Assembly: GCF_014199265.1 (NCBI RefSeq)
Contig: NZ_JACIJG010000024.1
Location: 1 to 52,657, forward strand
DNA length: 52,657 nt
Direction: 5' to 3'
DNA from: Brucella daejeonensis
GTDB lineage: Bacteria > Pseudomonadota > Alphaproteobacteria > Rhizobiales > Rhizobiaceae
Position 1 is the stretch's first letter. Each line of letters begins with the position of its first letter. Both the position numbers and the translations under genes were made by a program. Positions 40,106-49,755 of the stretch are shown here, piece by piece. Under the pieces are notes generated by a model. That model was not told where the DNA came from. It did no database searches and saw only the letters and a list, made by a program, of their open reading frames with translations.

Positions 40106-43100
40106 GAGGCCTCCTTGATCAGTTCGTCCGCGAGCTGGCGAATTGCGTTGCCCCGAACCTTGTCATCAATTGCGACGCCACGATCTTCCATGTCTGCAAG
40201 ACGGCGCTCGATCGTGTCCTTTGCCGAACCTGAAGGGAAACGGCGCGCGAGAATGCGCCGGGCTGCCTTCGAACCGAGGCTTTCGTAAAGCATCGTGCGT
40301 AGCGAGGTGTCCTCAGCCGTCGTTGAGAGCGCCCAAATTTCAATCGGGCCGAGCTGGTTGAATACGTGCTGGACATACGTGCCTGACCGCAGGTTCAGCA
40401 TCGCCAGCAGCGGTGCGCCCTCCCCTTCGATCGGACCACGAAGCCCGCGCATAATGTCCATGATCGATGGGGTAAGATTGTAGGTCGATGCAATCTGACG
40501 GATAGATTCCTCCGTCGGCACGTTACAGAACCAGAAGCTGTTGGCGAGTTTCTGAATGCTCGTGTCGAAATCTTCGAGAAGCTGAGACGCAAGCGTGATT
40601 TGCACGCCGGCCTTACGACCGACGCGGCCGAGATTGATCATCTGGTCGCGGAAGCTGTCCAGGCCGCCAGTCAAATGATATTCGTCGACGCAGAGGCGCT
40701 TGCCCATCTGCCGGTTGTTCTCGATCCGCTGAAGATGATAGGCGCGAACCTCGTCGCTTAGATCACGAGCACGGATCTCGTCAGCATCCATCCAGAAATC
40801 GGTGGTCAGGGTCTGAAGCGAGACCATATACATGATGGCGGTCTGTCGCTTGGCGTGTGGACCTGTCTTCGCGGTTACGCCGGCAAGGTCGAACGCGATG
40901 ATGCGGGCGTTCGAAACATCGAACCGCGTCGGTCGGGCCAGGATCGGATAATCGCGGCAAGCCGCCGTCAACATGCGCTGGAAAGCTTTCAGCACATCCT
41001 CGCCGGTTGGTGCCTTCATATCTCGGAATGGCTCTCGTACGATTTCGGAGTTAGAGACATTCACGAGATCGGCCAAGGTCGGGACGGCATAGCGCTGCGC
41101 TAGTGCAGCCTCATGATATCTCCCCTTCGAGAACAGATAGTCGGTGATCTCGTACCATGTCGTCGCGGTGTCGATCTCGAAACCAAGCTCTTCGAGCGCG
41201 GCGTCAACCTCGAAGGAATCGGATTTGGAATAGCGCTTCGGTGAGCGGCTATCGCTGAAGAACTTATAGGCTTCGTCGATCGTTGCGCCCGCAAGCGCAC
41301 TGATACCGTCATAGGTCGCCTCCTCACCGTCCGGGGTACATATGAGGCAGAGCAGGTTTACAAGGTAAGCTCGCTCATATTCGAAGGGGTGACGCATGCA
41401 CAGTTGCAGGTCGAGCGGGTTGACCGAATATTGTTCCGACATTTTCAGCCGATGAAAGACGGCTTCATGGCGGCGCTGGACCGGTAGAGCATCGCGAATG
41501 AGGCTGATCAGGCCTGACGACGATGGACCAATGTCGATAATCGAAATACGCGGCAACAGGCCCTCGTTAGACCTGCTTCGACCTGACTGGCGTGACAACG
41601 CCACGCCGAGATTGATCGAATTCATCAGGACCGATTTGCCGGAACCCGGCGTGCCGACGATCAGGTCAACCCAGCCCAACTGTTTCGAGGAACCGGGTTG
41701 ATACGGCCACAGCTTGCCGTCTTTCGTCCGGAACATGACGGAACCCTGTTGCCATGGGCTTGCAGGTCGTGCGATCGGCGCAAGGGCAAAAGCGTCGGCA
41801 AGGCTGGCGGCGGCCGCCGGTGCTGTCGATTGTGCATTGAGCGCTAGAGCCGACGACATCACGCACTGGACGGGATCTCCGACCAGTGCGTCCGTCTGGC
41901 AGTTGCCCCATCGTTCTACCGTCCGCCGCAGGGTCGCCACATGCCGCTGCAGCGTCTCTATATCCGTCTTTGGCGCCCATGCTGCAAACGAGCAGCGCCA
42001 CCGAACGACGGTATCATCCGCGCCGTCATCAAGACGCAGTTTCTCGAAAGCCTTCTTGATGCGTGAATTGTGGATCGGTGCGGTCCACGTCATGATATTC
42101 GTATATGTTTCCTTGAACATCTGCCCTTGGAAACCGCCGGAATCGATCAGCATCGACATCCGCCAGGAAATGCGTTGATTGCTGTCGAGCACCCTCCGGA
42201 TCAGGTCATTGAATTGCACAACGACTTCCGGTCCAAGCGATATGTCGAAACCGGAGAAGACTGTTTCACCAAGTTGCACCGTCGTTTGGTCAATGATTTC
42301 GCCATGCTCATTGATGAGCTGTCGAGAAAGCAACGGCCAAAGGAGGTTCGAAACCTCGCTTTTCTTGAGTTCTTTGACAGATTTGGGCATACGAGCCCGC
42401 GCATAATCTCCGGGTAAGATCGCCTTCCAGCTATCCCCCGCGATCAGATATTCCGGGTTCAGCACGCCTTTGATCTGCGACAGGGCCTCATGCACTTCCA
42501 GCGGCTCGATTTCGATACCGACAATGTTGGCTTCTCGCACCATAGCCTCGCAGAAGGAGCGATGCCTTGTAACGAGGGCGTCGATCGCCAGCGCCGGCCA
42601 CTGTGCATGCCGCATTTGCGGCGCACCCTGCATATCTTTGCGGGCCTTTTCCGAACTGGTTTTCAGCTCCTGGCGCGTGAGCAAGGTAGGCCGCGACCAC
42701 AGCGCCATGAAACAACGCTCGCCGGTCAGACGTTTCGGCAACAATTGCCGCCGCTCGTCTATGAGATCGTGAATATCGAGGCCCGTATCGGCCGCAACGC
42801 CTTCAGTTACCGCAAGTGCACGATTGATGTCGGCCGCACCTAGTTCCGGGGTGTGCCCGAACCAGAACTGAAGCGTATAGCCGGCAGTTCCCAATTGCGA
42901 GCTGAAGGCAAGGCGGAGATCCGTCACCGCCTTGCTGATTTCCTTCTCGCCCGGCATGGACCGGAAGCCTTCAAGCCGAAATACCGTCACCAACGAACCG
43001 TCATCGGCAACAAGCATGTTTTCGCCTTCAGATGTCACAAGCCGGCAATAGCCGTCCAGCGACTTCCGCAGCGCCGACCGACCGATAACAGCCGCCAGCG

Positions 43101-43128
43101 TGTCCAGAATTCCGATCCCTCCCATCAT
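40102..43128 (-). CDS. traU: TraU/DotO-like secretion ATPase (VirB4 superfamily)
   Basis: A 1008-residue protein with Walker A GTPGSGKS (492-499), a preceding CagE/VirB4-like region, Walker B region KRLCVDEYHLTGG, and ITLASQLLEDF near the end. Length and arrangement fit DotO/IcmB and TraU of R64. With DotB it energises the IVB channel. Two ATGs open the frame; the first overlaps the stop of traR. Confidence 0.9.
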   Translation of the reverse strand: MMGGIGILDTLAAVIGRSALRKSLDGYCRLVTSEGENMLVADDGSLVTVFRLEGFRSMPGEKEISKAVTDLRLAFSSQLGTAGYTLQFWFGHTPELGAADINRALAVTEGVAADTGLDIHDLIDERRQLLPKRLTGERCFMALWSRPTLLTRQELKTSSEKARKDMQGAPQMRHAQWPALAIDALVTRHRSFCEAMVREANIVGIEIEPLEVHEALSQIKGVLNPEYLIAGDSWKAILPGDYARARMPKSVKELKKSEVSNLLWPLLSRQLINEHGEIIDQTTVQLGETVFSGFDISLGPEVVVQFNDLIRRVLDSNQRISWRMSMLIDSGGFQGQMFKETYTNIMTWTAPIHNSRIKKAFEKLRLDDGADDTVVRWRCSFAAWAPKTDIETLQRHVATLRRTVERWGNCQTDALVGDPVQCVMSSALALNAQSTAPAAAASLADAFALAPIARPASPWQQGSVMFRTKDGKLWPYQPGSSKQLGWVDLIVGTPGSGKSVLMNSINLGVALSRQSGRSRSNEGLLPRISIIDIGPSSSGLISLIRDALPVQRRHEAVFHRLKMSEQYSVNPLDLQLCMRHPFEYERAYLVNLLCLICTPDGEEATYDGISALAGATIDEAYKFFSDSRSPKRYSKSDSFEVDAALEELGFEIDTATTWYEITDYLFSKGRYHEAALAQRYAVPTLADLVNVSNSEIVREPFRDMKAPTGEDVLKAFQRMLTAACRDYPILARPTRFDVSNARIIAFDLAGVTAKTGPHAKRQTAIMYMVSLQTLTTDFWMDADEIRARDLSDEVRAYHLQRIENNRQMGKRLCVDEYHLTGGLDSFRDQMINLGRVGRKAGVQITLASQLLEDFDTSIQKLANSFWFCNVPTEESIRQIASTYNLTPSIMDIMRGLRGPIEGEGAPLLAMLNLRSGTYVQHVFNQLGPIEIWALSTTAEDTSLRTMLYESLGSKAARRILARRFPSGSAKDTIERRLADMEDRGVAIDDKVRGNAIRQLADELIKEAS

Positions 43129-43511
43129 CAGTTGATCGACCGCAAGGTTCCGTCAACCGACGTGGTATCGGCACCAGAGCCGAAGAACGTCGTCACACCC
43201 ATGCCGAGAAATTCCGGAACGGCAATGAACAGTGCGGCCGCAACGCCGAACCAGATCGCCGTAGCTGGCCTTGAAGACGTATCATGCGGGTTGCGGTTGT
43301 GCTGCACCAGCTTGTTGATCGCCAGCATGGCGAACACAACACCAATGATGAACGAAGCCGCGCCGAGGAAGTCACCGGCAGGGCCGAGCGTATCATTGCG
43401 AACATTCGTCAGAACTTCGCCAAGGCCGCCACTCGATTGAGCGAGCGCCATGGTCTGGTAAGCAAACGTCCCGGCAAAGAGTGCCGCCGTTTGTATCCAT
43501 GCCTTCTTCAT
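43128..43511 (-). CDS. traR: TraR/DotP (IcmD)-like small inner-membrane protein
   Basis: A 127-residue protein with a signal-like first segment (FAGTFAYQTMALAQ) and two further membrane segments (AASFIIGVVFAMLAINKLV; ATAIWFGVAAALFIAVPEFL). Size, topology and place between traQ- and traU-like genes match TraR/IcmD. These small proteins may form a pilin-like or membrane base component. Confidence 0.75.
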   Translation of the reverse strand: MKKAWIQTAALFAGTFAYQTMALAQSSGGLGEVLTNVRNDTLGPAGDFLGAASFIIGVVFAMLAINKLVQHNRNPHDTSSRPATAIWFGVAAALFIAVPEFLGMGVTTFFGSGADTTSVDGTLRSIN

Positions 43512-43526
43512 AAGTGCTTTCCTTTC

Positions 43527-44099
43527 TTAGCCGAGCACAAGTTCTTCGATATAGCCGACGAACATCACGATATTCATCGCGAGTGTGCCGCCGATTAGGT
43601 GTGCGATGCCGAAGCCTAGAAGGCCCGGCGAATGCGCAGTTACAGACCTGTTGCACATCAGCAGACCGCGTATGAATCCGAGTAATCCGATAAACTGGAC
43701 AACCCGCAGGAGAGCGATCAGAACAGACCGTGCTTGTTCATGATCGAGCGGAGCGAGCATTTCTGGCGCGTAAGCAAAAATTTCCGAGGCTGCGACCGTC
43801 TCGTCCACCTGGAAAAACGACATCAGGAATGCCGATATTGTAGATGACAGGGAAATTAGCAGGACGGCAGTGATGATCCCTGCCGTTGGCCCCCAAACTA
43901 CAGAATCACCTCGCCCAATGAATTGACCAGACGAGCGACGTTCGCTCGCTAACGCGAACCCTTGGATAGATGATAGAGCCAGAACAATACCGATAATGAA
44001 GCATGTCGCGGCAACAAGCGCCTGTGCCGGCGGGATCAGGTCAGCGAGCCGCTGAACCAATCCCACCAAGCCATTCAGTGCTTCACCGTTTCCGCCCAT
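43527..44099 (-). CDS. traQ: TraQ/DotE (IcmC)-like inner-membrane protein
   Basis: A 190-residue protein with four membrane segments (ALVAATCFIIGIVLALSSI; AGIITAVLLISLSSTISAFL; VVQFIGLLGFIRGLL; GIAHLIGGTLAMNIVMFVGY). This matches IcmC/TraQ in size and topology, and it lies directly upstream of traR as in IncI plasmids. Confidence 0.75.
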   Translation of the reverse strand: MGGNGEALNGLVGLVQRLADLIPPAQALVAATCFIIGIVLALSSIQGFALASERRSSGQFIGRGDSVVWGPTAGIITAVLLISLSSTISAFLMSFFQVDETVAASEIFAYAPEMLAPLDHEQARSVLIALLRVVQFIGLLGFIRGLLMCNRSVTAHSPGLLGFGIAHLIGGTLAMNIVMFVGYIEELVLG

Positions 44100-44111
44100 G
44101 GCTCACCCATT

Positions 44112-44681
44112 TTACTGCGTCGTCGCAGCATCCTCTTTCGGTTTATCTCCGGCGGCGCTCGCTTCCGCTACCTTTTCCGGCTTCGGAGTTGGAACGGGTG
44201 GTGCCTTCGCCTTCGGGGTCACAATCTGATGTCGGGCATTGCCGAAAACCGCCTCGTCTGCCGGAGCTTCCCCGTCATTGCCAGCTTGAGCGGAATAGCC
44301 GTTTCCTCCCGGCTGGATCAGGCCGATAATTGCCTGATCCTGTGCCTTGAGTTCTCGCAGATGCGTGATGATCGTATCCACAACGCCGTTCTGCGAAGTC
44401 AGCGTTGTGACCTCCGCACGCAATGCATCGTTGTCGGCACGCAAATCAGCTACCTGACGTTTTAACGCAATAATTTCACGCTCAATCGGGGTTGGCGTAG
44501 ATGTTTTTTCTATTTTGACTGAATCTGATTTTTCGCCGTGCGCACTACCCGCAGCAAAATATAGTCCGCCACCAGCAATTGCACAAATTCCGACTATCAA
44601 GACTACCCGGAATAGCATGCCTCTGTCGCTATCCTCCGTAGGTAGCCGAGATAGATTGTCATCATGCCTGCCTATACTCAT
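44112..44681 (-). CDS. traP: TraP/DotF (IcmG)-like bitopic protein
   Basis: A 189-residue protein: short cytoplasmic N-terminus, one membrane segment (VVLIVGICAIAGGGLYFAA), a coiled coil (REIIALKRQVADLRADNDAL), and a proline-rich tail. This matches the layout of DotF/TraP. Start MSIGRHDD (44681) is chosen over 44798, which would run into the divergent trbB promoter region. First gene of the reverse tra operon. Confidence 0.72.
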   Translation of the reverse strand: MSIGRHDDNLSRLPTEDSDRGMLFRVVLIVGICAIAGGGLYFAAGSAHGEKSDSVKIEKTSTPTPIEREIIALKRQVADLRADNDALRAEVTTLTSQNGVVDTIITHLRELKAQDQAIIGLIQPGGNGYSAQAGNDGEAPADEAVFGNARHQIVTPKAKAPPVPTPKPEKVAEASAAGDKPKEDAATTQ

Positions 44682-44813
44682 CTTGTGCTCTGCGTGTGCT
44701 TTCGACAACACGAATCGAACAATTTTCGATTGTGGCCTTTTGGGGGTGACAATGAGACTCTTTATGGCATATTCAGACGATATTGCAATATAAAGCAAAA
44801 GGAAAATGCGGGA

Positions 44814-46085
44814 ATGAATGCCTACAAAATCCTCCTCGCGTCATGTGCCATTTTCGCTACAGGTCTGCCCGCCAAGGCGGAATTGAATCTCTGGCAGCAG
44901 AATTTTGTGGGCTGCTCGGTCTCATCTTCACCCTATACAACGCAGGTCCTTTTCAAGGACGCGTCGAAGGTTCGCCCGCTCATGCAAATTGCCGGGATGA
45001 ACGCATGGGCGGTTCCAACTGCTGATGGCGGCCAGCAAATCGCGCTCACCACACCGGACGGTCTGACGATTTACGGTCGCATCGTCGGCCCGCAGGGTGA
45101 AGACATTTCCGCCGCTCTTCTGGCGACCACACCAACCGTCACACCGGAACCTTCGCCGTTCGATCCGCAGTCGCCAGCCACCTCATCAACGACGACCTCT
45201 CAGGCTGCCGCTAATGTTATCCGGTCGGTTCCCGGAGTAGGAACCGCCGCGCAGATAGCGGCCGCGGCCGCCGCACCACAAATCGGACAGTCCTCCCCTG
45301 CCCCGGTTGAACAACCATCCACGGCAGAGCCGCAACAGGCTGCTTCGGCTGCCCCGTCTGTTGAGAGGCCAGCAAGCAACAATTCGGTCGCTGCATCGGC
45401 AGCACCCGCAACGCAAGCCGCTCAATCCACGCAGGCCCCTACCGCCGCAACGCCGCCACCAGAGGCTCAGCCGCAACAGCAGGCGCAAACCGCTACCCCT
45501 CCGCAACAGCTCGCATCGGTGGGCTCGCAAACCGTTCCAGACGTTCCCAAGGCAGCCAGCATTGAACAGCTTATGCAGCAGGCTCAGGATTTCGCTATGT
45601 GGTTCCCTGCCAATAAGCCAAAGCCCGGTTCGCCTCTCGTCTACGTCTTCGTTGATCCCACCTGCCCGCATTGCGCATGGTCGTTCGAGCATCTGAAGCA
45701 GCGGATCGATGACAACACGATTGACCTGCGCGTCATCATGGCCCCGATCCTTTCGCCCGAGGCCGCGCAGATCGCGGCTTCAATCATGCATCAGGAGGAT
45801 ATTGCTACGAGCTTGCGTGACCAGCTCGCATCCGTGATCGGATCGGGCAAGCCAGCGCCGAAGGTCGATCCGAAGAACTTCGACAACGCCGTGGTCGCAG
45901 CTATGCAACGCAATGTCGATTGGATGCGTCTCAATGGCGTTCCCGGAACCCCATTTTATCTCTATCGCACGAAGGAAGGTGCTCAGTTCGCCTTTGGCGC
46001 TCTCAATGATGCACAACTAGCAACCGCTCTCCCCGACGCGCAGCCAGCCGCTACCGCCAACAACGCCGGAACCGCCGCCCAATGA
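44814..46085 (+). CDS. trbB: TrbB-like DsbC/DsbG-type thiol-disulphide protein
   Basis: A 423-residue exported protein with a signal peptide (GLPAKA). A long alanine/proline/glutamine-rich linker (about residues 115-250) leads to a C-terminal thioredoxin fold with active site CPHC (284-287) and cis-proline loop GVPGTPFYLY. IncI TrbB is a DsbC-like isomerase needed for efficient transfer. The many cysteine pairs of the exported tra proteins are likely substrates. Divergent from traP and overlapping traM by 4 bases, it heads the traM-N-O-K operon. Confidence 0.82.
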   Translation: MNAYKILLASCAIFATGLPAKAELNLWQQNFVGCSVSSSPYTTQVLFKDASKVRPLMQIAGMNAWAVPTADGGQQIALTTPDGLTIYGRIVGPQGEDISAALLATTPTVTPEPSPFDPQSPATSSTTTSQAAANVIRSVPGVGTAAQIAAAAAAPQIGQSSPAPVEQPSTAEPQQAASAAPSVERPASNNSVAASAAPATQAAQSTQAPTAATPPPEAQPQQQAQTATPPQQLASVGSQTVPDVPKAASIEQLMQQAQDFAMWFPANKPKPGSPLVYVFVDPTCPHCAWSFEHLKQRIDDNTIDLRVIMAPILSPEAAQIAASIMHQEDIATSLRDQLASVIGSGKPAPKVDPKNFDNAVVAAMQRNVDWMRLNGVPGTPFYLYRTKEGAQFAFGALNDAQLATALPDAQPAATANNAGTAAQ

Positions 46086-46726
46086 GCCAGAACGCCGATT
46101 ACGGCCAGATCGAAACAATCCTCATGCGGGCGGACGTTTATCGGACCGCCTATCGTCGCATGAGCATCATCGCCCTTGCCTTGCTTGTCGTCGCCGTGAT
46201 CGCCGTCCTGGCGGCGGTTAGCCTCGCGTTGACAAGGCCGGAGCCGCGATATTTCGCAACGACAGCCGACGGGCGCATTCAGCCGCTCATACCGCTCGAT
46301 CAACCACATTTGAGCGCCGCTGAGATAGCGACCTATGCGGCAGAAGCCGTCACCCGGTCCTTTACCTATTCATTCGCCACGTACCAGCAGGATTTTCAGG
46401 ACGCGCAGCAGTATTTCACCAAGCCGCAAGGCTGGAATTCATTCGTTGATGCTGTTCAGAAATCCGGAACGCTCGAACTTGTGAAAAACCGCCGTCTCAA
46501 CACGACTGCGATCGCACAACGCGCAGTTATCGTGCGAGAAGGCGTCAATGCCAATGGCGTCTACGAGTGGATCGTTCAGATGCCGGTACGCGTCACCTAT
46601 CAGTCTGCATCGGAAGTGACAGGCCAAAATTTGATGGTCACGATCACCCTGCAGCGTTTGCAAAGCTATGAACACCCGCGCGGCGCGGCTATCTCCCGCT
46701 TCCTCGCGGCCCCCGGAGGTGCTTGA
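46082..46726 (+). CDS. traM: TraM/DotI (IcmL)-like inner-membrane core protein
   Basis: A 214-residue bitopic protein: cytoplasmic N-terminus, one membrane segment (IIALALLVVAVIAVLAAVSLAL), then the periplasmic DotI domain (FATTADGRIQPLIPLDQPHLS; NTTAIAQRAVIVREGVN; WIVQMPVRVTYQ), a VirB8-like fold. Overlaps neighbours by 1-4 bases. Confidence 0.9.
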   Translation: MSQNADYGQIETILMRADVYRTAYRRMSIIALALLVVAVIAVLAAVSLALTRPEPRYFATTADGRIQPLIPLDQPHLSAAEIATYAAEAVTRSFTYSFATYQQDFQDAQQYFTKPQGWNSFVDAVQKSGTLELVKNRRLNTTAIAQRAVIVREGVNANGVYEWIVQMPVRVTYQSASEVTGQNLMVTITLQRLQSYEHPRGAAISRFLAAPGGA

Positions 46727-47838
46727 TGAGAATGTTCGCCGGCAATATCGCTTTTCTCCTTGCCTTGAGTGGGTCCGCACTTGCTCAACAGGCTGCTCAG
46801 CCTGCGCAAACATACACGCCTCCAACGCCAGAGGCCGCCGCCGAACTGCCTGTCCAACAGCCTCAGCAACAAGAGCAGGTATCTCAACCTGCCGACGAGC
46901 AGGAAACTCAAGGGCAAGGCCAACCTGCATACTCCAAATACGGCGAAGCAATGCCCGGACAGGCCGCGCAACGCCAGCCACGACAAGCCCCGAATGTCCC
47001 GATCATCGGCGCCCGCCGTCTGATGCAGTCACTTTCCGAACTGGACCGTCCCCTGACGCCAGAAGAGATTACGGCCTATGGCGCAACTGTTCAGTCGTTA
47101 ATGCCGATGTCTCCGGAAATCATCCGCGATTATCGGCGTAGGGTCGATGAAAGCCAGAAGGCCGCGGCGATGCCGCCAAGCGGTTTCAGAGCACGGCCAA
47201 TATCTGATTCCGTGCGTATGTCGCTCAAGTCGAATCAGGCGCTCCAAACCCTGTACACGACGCCAAACACGGTATCGGTAATGGCTTTCTACGACCGCAC
47301 AGGCAAAGCATGGCCGATTGCCAGCTTTGTCGTTGGTCGAGCCGATTCTTTCCAAGTCTATGCGCTGCAGGAAGGTTCGAACCAGATCGCAGTCACGCCG
47401 CTCGTGACGCACGGCTATTCGAACCTGATAATCTCGCTTGTCGAGGAAGATCGCCCGATCGTGATCAATCTCGAGACAAGCGATACCAAGACGCATTTCC
47501 GCCGTGACATCACCGTTGAGGGGTACGGCCCAAATGCCGCGGTCTCGCCGACGGAAGTTTCCGTTAAAGAACCGCCTTCCAACGGGACGATGATGGCCTT
47601 CGCACAAGGTGCGGATCTACCAAGATCGGCAATCAAATTGCGGACATCTGACAGCAATGTTGAGGCCTGGCTTCTCGATGGAGCCTATTATCTCCGGACA
47701 TCTGACACATACACCTCCCCGTCCCCACAAGCCATGCTGACGGGACCGGGAGGCGTCCATGCCGTGAAAATCAAGCCCTCCCCCGTTGTGCTGATCTCGC
47801 GCAATGGCACGATTTCCAGAGTGAGGATTTCCCAATGA
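46726..47838 (+). CDS. traN: TraN/DotH (IcmK)-like outer-membrane core protein
   Basis: A 370-residue protein with a signal peptide (SGSALAQQ). A Q/P-rich linker leads to the DotH domain (MSLKSNQALQTLYTTPNTVSV, then MAFYDRTGKAWPI and the VTPLVTHGYSNLIISLV region). DotH forms the outer-membrane ring with DotC and DotD. The start at TGATG overlaps traM. Confidence 0.9.
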   Translation: MRMFAGNIAFLLALSGSALAQQAAQPAQTYTPPTPEAAAELPVQQPQQQEQVSQPADEQETQGQGQPAYSKYGEAMPGQAAQRQPRQAPNVPIIGARRLMQSLSELDRPLTPEEITAYGATVQSLMPMSPEIIRDYRRRVDESQKAAAMPPSGFRARPISDSVRMSLKSNQALQTLYTTPNTVSVMAFYDRTGKAWPIASFVVGRADSFQVYALQEGSNQIAVTPLVTHGYSNLIISLVEEDRPIVINLETSDTKTHFRRDITVEGYGPNAAVSPTEVSVKEPPSNGTMMAFAQGADLPRSAIKLRTSDSNVEAWLLDGAYYLRTSDTYTSPSPQAMLTGPGGVHAVKIKPSPVVLISRNGTISRVRISQ

Positions 47839-49118
47839 GCGACGCAAGCGACGAAAACGCTAAGAATTCGGCCGAGCGCGAGGACGCCGCTCCGGACCTG
47901 GCCGGTGCAGCAACCGTCAACCGTTCGGGCCGCAAACGCGGATCACGAGTTCAGACCTACGTCGTAATCGGTTTGCTCGCCTCAGCCGTCGGCTATGTCG
48001 GCTACTCCATGTTCAAGCAAAGCGACCTTGCACCATCCCGTATTTCGCGTGGCCCCAATGTCGATGCTACGCCAGCCGGACAGCAGCAGGCCGATTCCGA
48101 ACGGTATCAGCAATCGCTTGATGCGGTTAACCAGCAGGGCGCGCAAACGGCTGATCAAAGCGGGGGCAGCTTCCTCGCTACGCCAGACGAACCGTTGCGC
48201 AATATTGACGATATTCGCGACGTCACGAAGGAGCCCTACCCTCGCCAACGTCCGGTGGCTCCTGCCAACGAAGTTCCGACGCAGCGGGTTGAGAATTTCA
48301 CTCCTGACCGCCGTCAGGCCATGACCCCGGATGACTACAGTGACATCAACACGCTTGCCGGTGCGATGGCCGCCCAAGCTGCAAGTCTAGCGTCGCAATG
48401 GTCTCCCAAGGGGTCTGTTAATACGATCGTTCTCAATCAGACGCTCTACAAGTCGCCCGAACAGCGACAGGCCGAGGCCGAGGCAGCGCGACAGGCCGCC
48501 CTATCAGGCACTGGCGGCGTTGTTGACGGCGCAAACATGCTCATCAAAGCCGGTCAGATCCTCTTTGCACGCACCGTCAATGCGTCCGACTCCGATACGC
48601 CCGGTCCCGTCGTCGCCGAAATCTTCCAGAAAGGCCCTCTGTATCGTGCCCGAATGCTCGGGTCATTTCAGCAAAACCGCAACACGAACGCTTTGATTGT
48701 CGAATTCAGCCGCCTTGTGATGGCCGATGGCACCGAAGTACCGATCTCGGCATATGCCGTTGATGGTGCCAAAGGCTCCATCGCCGTCAAATCAGATGTA
48801 GATCATCGGTGGCTTGCCCGCTACGGGCCGCGACTTGCCGGTGCCTTCATTTCCGGCCTTGGCGAAACCATGTCGCGCCCAAGCCAGGAAATCATCATCG
48901 GCAATAACTCCACGACTGTCGTTGATCGCGAAACCGAGCTGAAGGACGCGCTATATGCCGGCGCTGGCCGTGTTGGCGATCAGCTCGCCAGCGAAATCGA
49001 GGACATGGCCCCGAGTGGACCGCTCGTCAAGCTTGGCAGCGGCTACACCATTGGCGTCCTATTCATGCAGGGCGTACCCAATGTTCAGGGCACGCTTAAT
49101 TCGGTAGCTACGCGATGA
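47835..49118 (+). CDS. traO: TraO/DotG (IcmE)-like core-complex protein
   Basis: A 427-residue protein with one N-terminal membrane segment (TYVVIGLLASAVGYVGYSMF), a variable periplasmic linker and a C-terminal VirB10/TrbI-like domain (GQILFARTVNASDSDTPGPV, then VAEIFQKGPLYRARMLGSF). DotG spans the periplasm and links the inner-membrane parts to the outer ring. It lacks the long repeats of Legionella DotG, as is normal for conjugative TraO. Confidence 0.9.
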   Translation: MSDASDENAKNSAEREDAAPDLAGAATVNRSGRKRGSRVQTYVVIGLLASAVGYVGYSMFKQSDLAPSRISRGPNVDATPAGQQQADSERYQQSLDAVNQQGAQTADQSGGSFLATPDEPLRNIDDIRDVTKEPYPRQRPVAPANEVPTQRVENFTPDRRQAMTPDDYSDINTLAGAMAAQAASLASQWSPKGSVNTIVLNQTLYKSPEQRQAEAEAARQAALSGTGGVVDGANMLIKAGQILFARTVNASDSDTPGPVVAEIFQKGPLYRARMLGSFQQNRNTNALIVEFSRLVMADGTEVPISAYAVDGAKGSIAVKSDVDHRWLARYGPRLAGAFISGLGETMSRPSQEIIIGNNSTTVVDRETELKDALYAGAGRVGDQLASEIEDMAPSGPLVKLGSGYTIGVLFMQGVPNVQGTLNSVATR

Positions 49119-49534
49119 GTGAACAGGAATTCGAAGACGGCAACCGCTTCAAAAGAAAGGTCCATTGGCGCGACTCCATGCGAGAACCCCGTCTCATGAT
49201 CTTTGATGCCCGCCTGGTCTTCTTTTTCCTGCTTCTGGCGGTCCATCTTGCGGTCTGGACCGCCGTTCTTCTCTTGGCAGCAATGCTTGTGTTCTGGCTC
49301 GTTGAACGGGCTGGATATCGTTTCCCGAGTGCTCTCAGGACGATCAGGGCCACCTTTGCCGGCCATAGGAGGCCGGCGTTCTATCAGAGACGTTATCGCG
49401 AAGCAGTAGACTACGGATTCGAATATCGCCGCTCCCCCTCCCCTCCCCCGATACCCGCTCAGAAGGCTCCGGAAGTAACGGAGCCCGAACCTGTCGAGAC
49501 ACAGGCGGGCAGCCTCCCATTAGCCGCAGAATAA
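49115..49534 (+). CDS. traK: TraK/IcmT-like protein
   Basis: A 139-residue protein. Residues about 15-85 match IcmT/TraK: HWRDSMREPRLMIFDARLVF followed by FFLLLAVHLAVWTAVLLLAA and a WLVERAGYRFPSALR end. Two membrane segments are present, and the C-terminal 50 residues are a proline-rich extension. Last gene of the operon, directly followed by a terminator. Confidence 0.8.
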   Translation: MSEQEFEDGNRFKRKVHWRDSMREPRLMIFDARLVFFFLLLAVHLAVWTAVLLLAAMLVFWLVERAGYRFPSALRTIRATFAGHRRPAFYQRRYREAVDYGFEYRRSPSPPPIPAQKAPEVTEPEPVETQAGSLPLAAE

Positions 49535-49548
49535 GCGGCTATTTTTTT
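49522..49548 (+). terminator. Rho-independent terminator of the trbB-traMNOK operon
   Basis: AGCCGC / GCGGCT stem followed by ATTTTTTT; the stem overlaps the last codons of traK. Confidence 0.8.
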
Positions 49549-49585
49549 GCTTCGCATTCATTTCCGAATGGCATATATAAGCAAA

Positions 49586-49755
49586 ACGTTTTCCATAGGT
49601 TTTAAATAGGTATACCATAATAAAACCTTTGCGAAACGTAGGGATTGCGTTTACCATCCGTTCATAATCCGATGATAAAAGCGATAGTGAAGACATTCGC
49701 ATGGTTTCGGATGCGTCCACTATCCGAATAGCAACTAGATACGGAAGATGATCGT
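49586..49755 (+). promoter_or_regulatory. Palindrome-rich control region upstream of parA (possible operator/parS)
   Basis: An AT-rich palindrome is centred on GGTATACC (49609-49616) with arms AGGTTTTA (49598-49605) and TAAAACCT (49621-49628). Downstream, two interleaved inverted repeats GATAGTG (49683-49689) / CACTATC (49718-49724) and TTCGGAT (49706-49712) / ATCCGAA (49722-49728) precede the parA start. Autorepressor operators or a centromere site would look like this. Confidence 0.5.

Noticed and set aside
28476..49534. VirB/VirD4-type system suggested by the BID domains
   Set aside because: The genes match TraH/I/J/K/M/N/O/P/Q/R/U/W/X/Y of IncI plasmids; no VirB3, VirB6, VirB7, VirB9 or VirD4-type set is seen.
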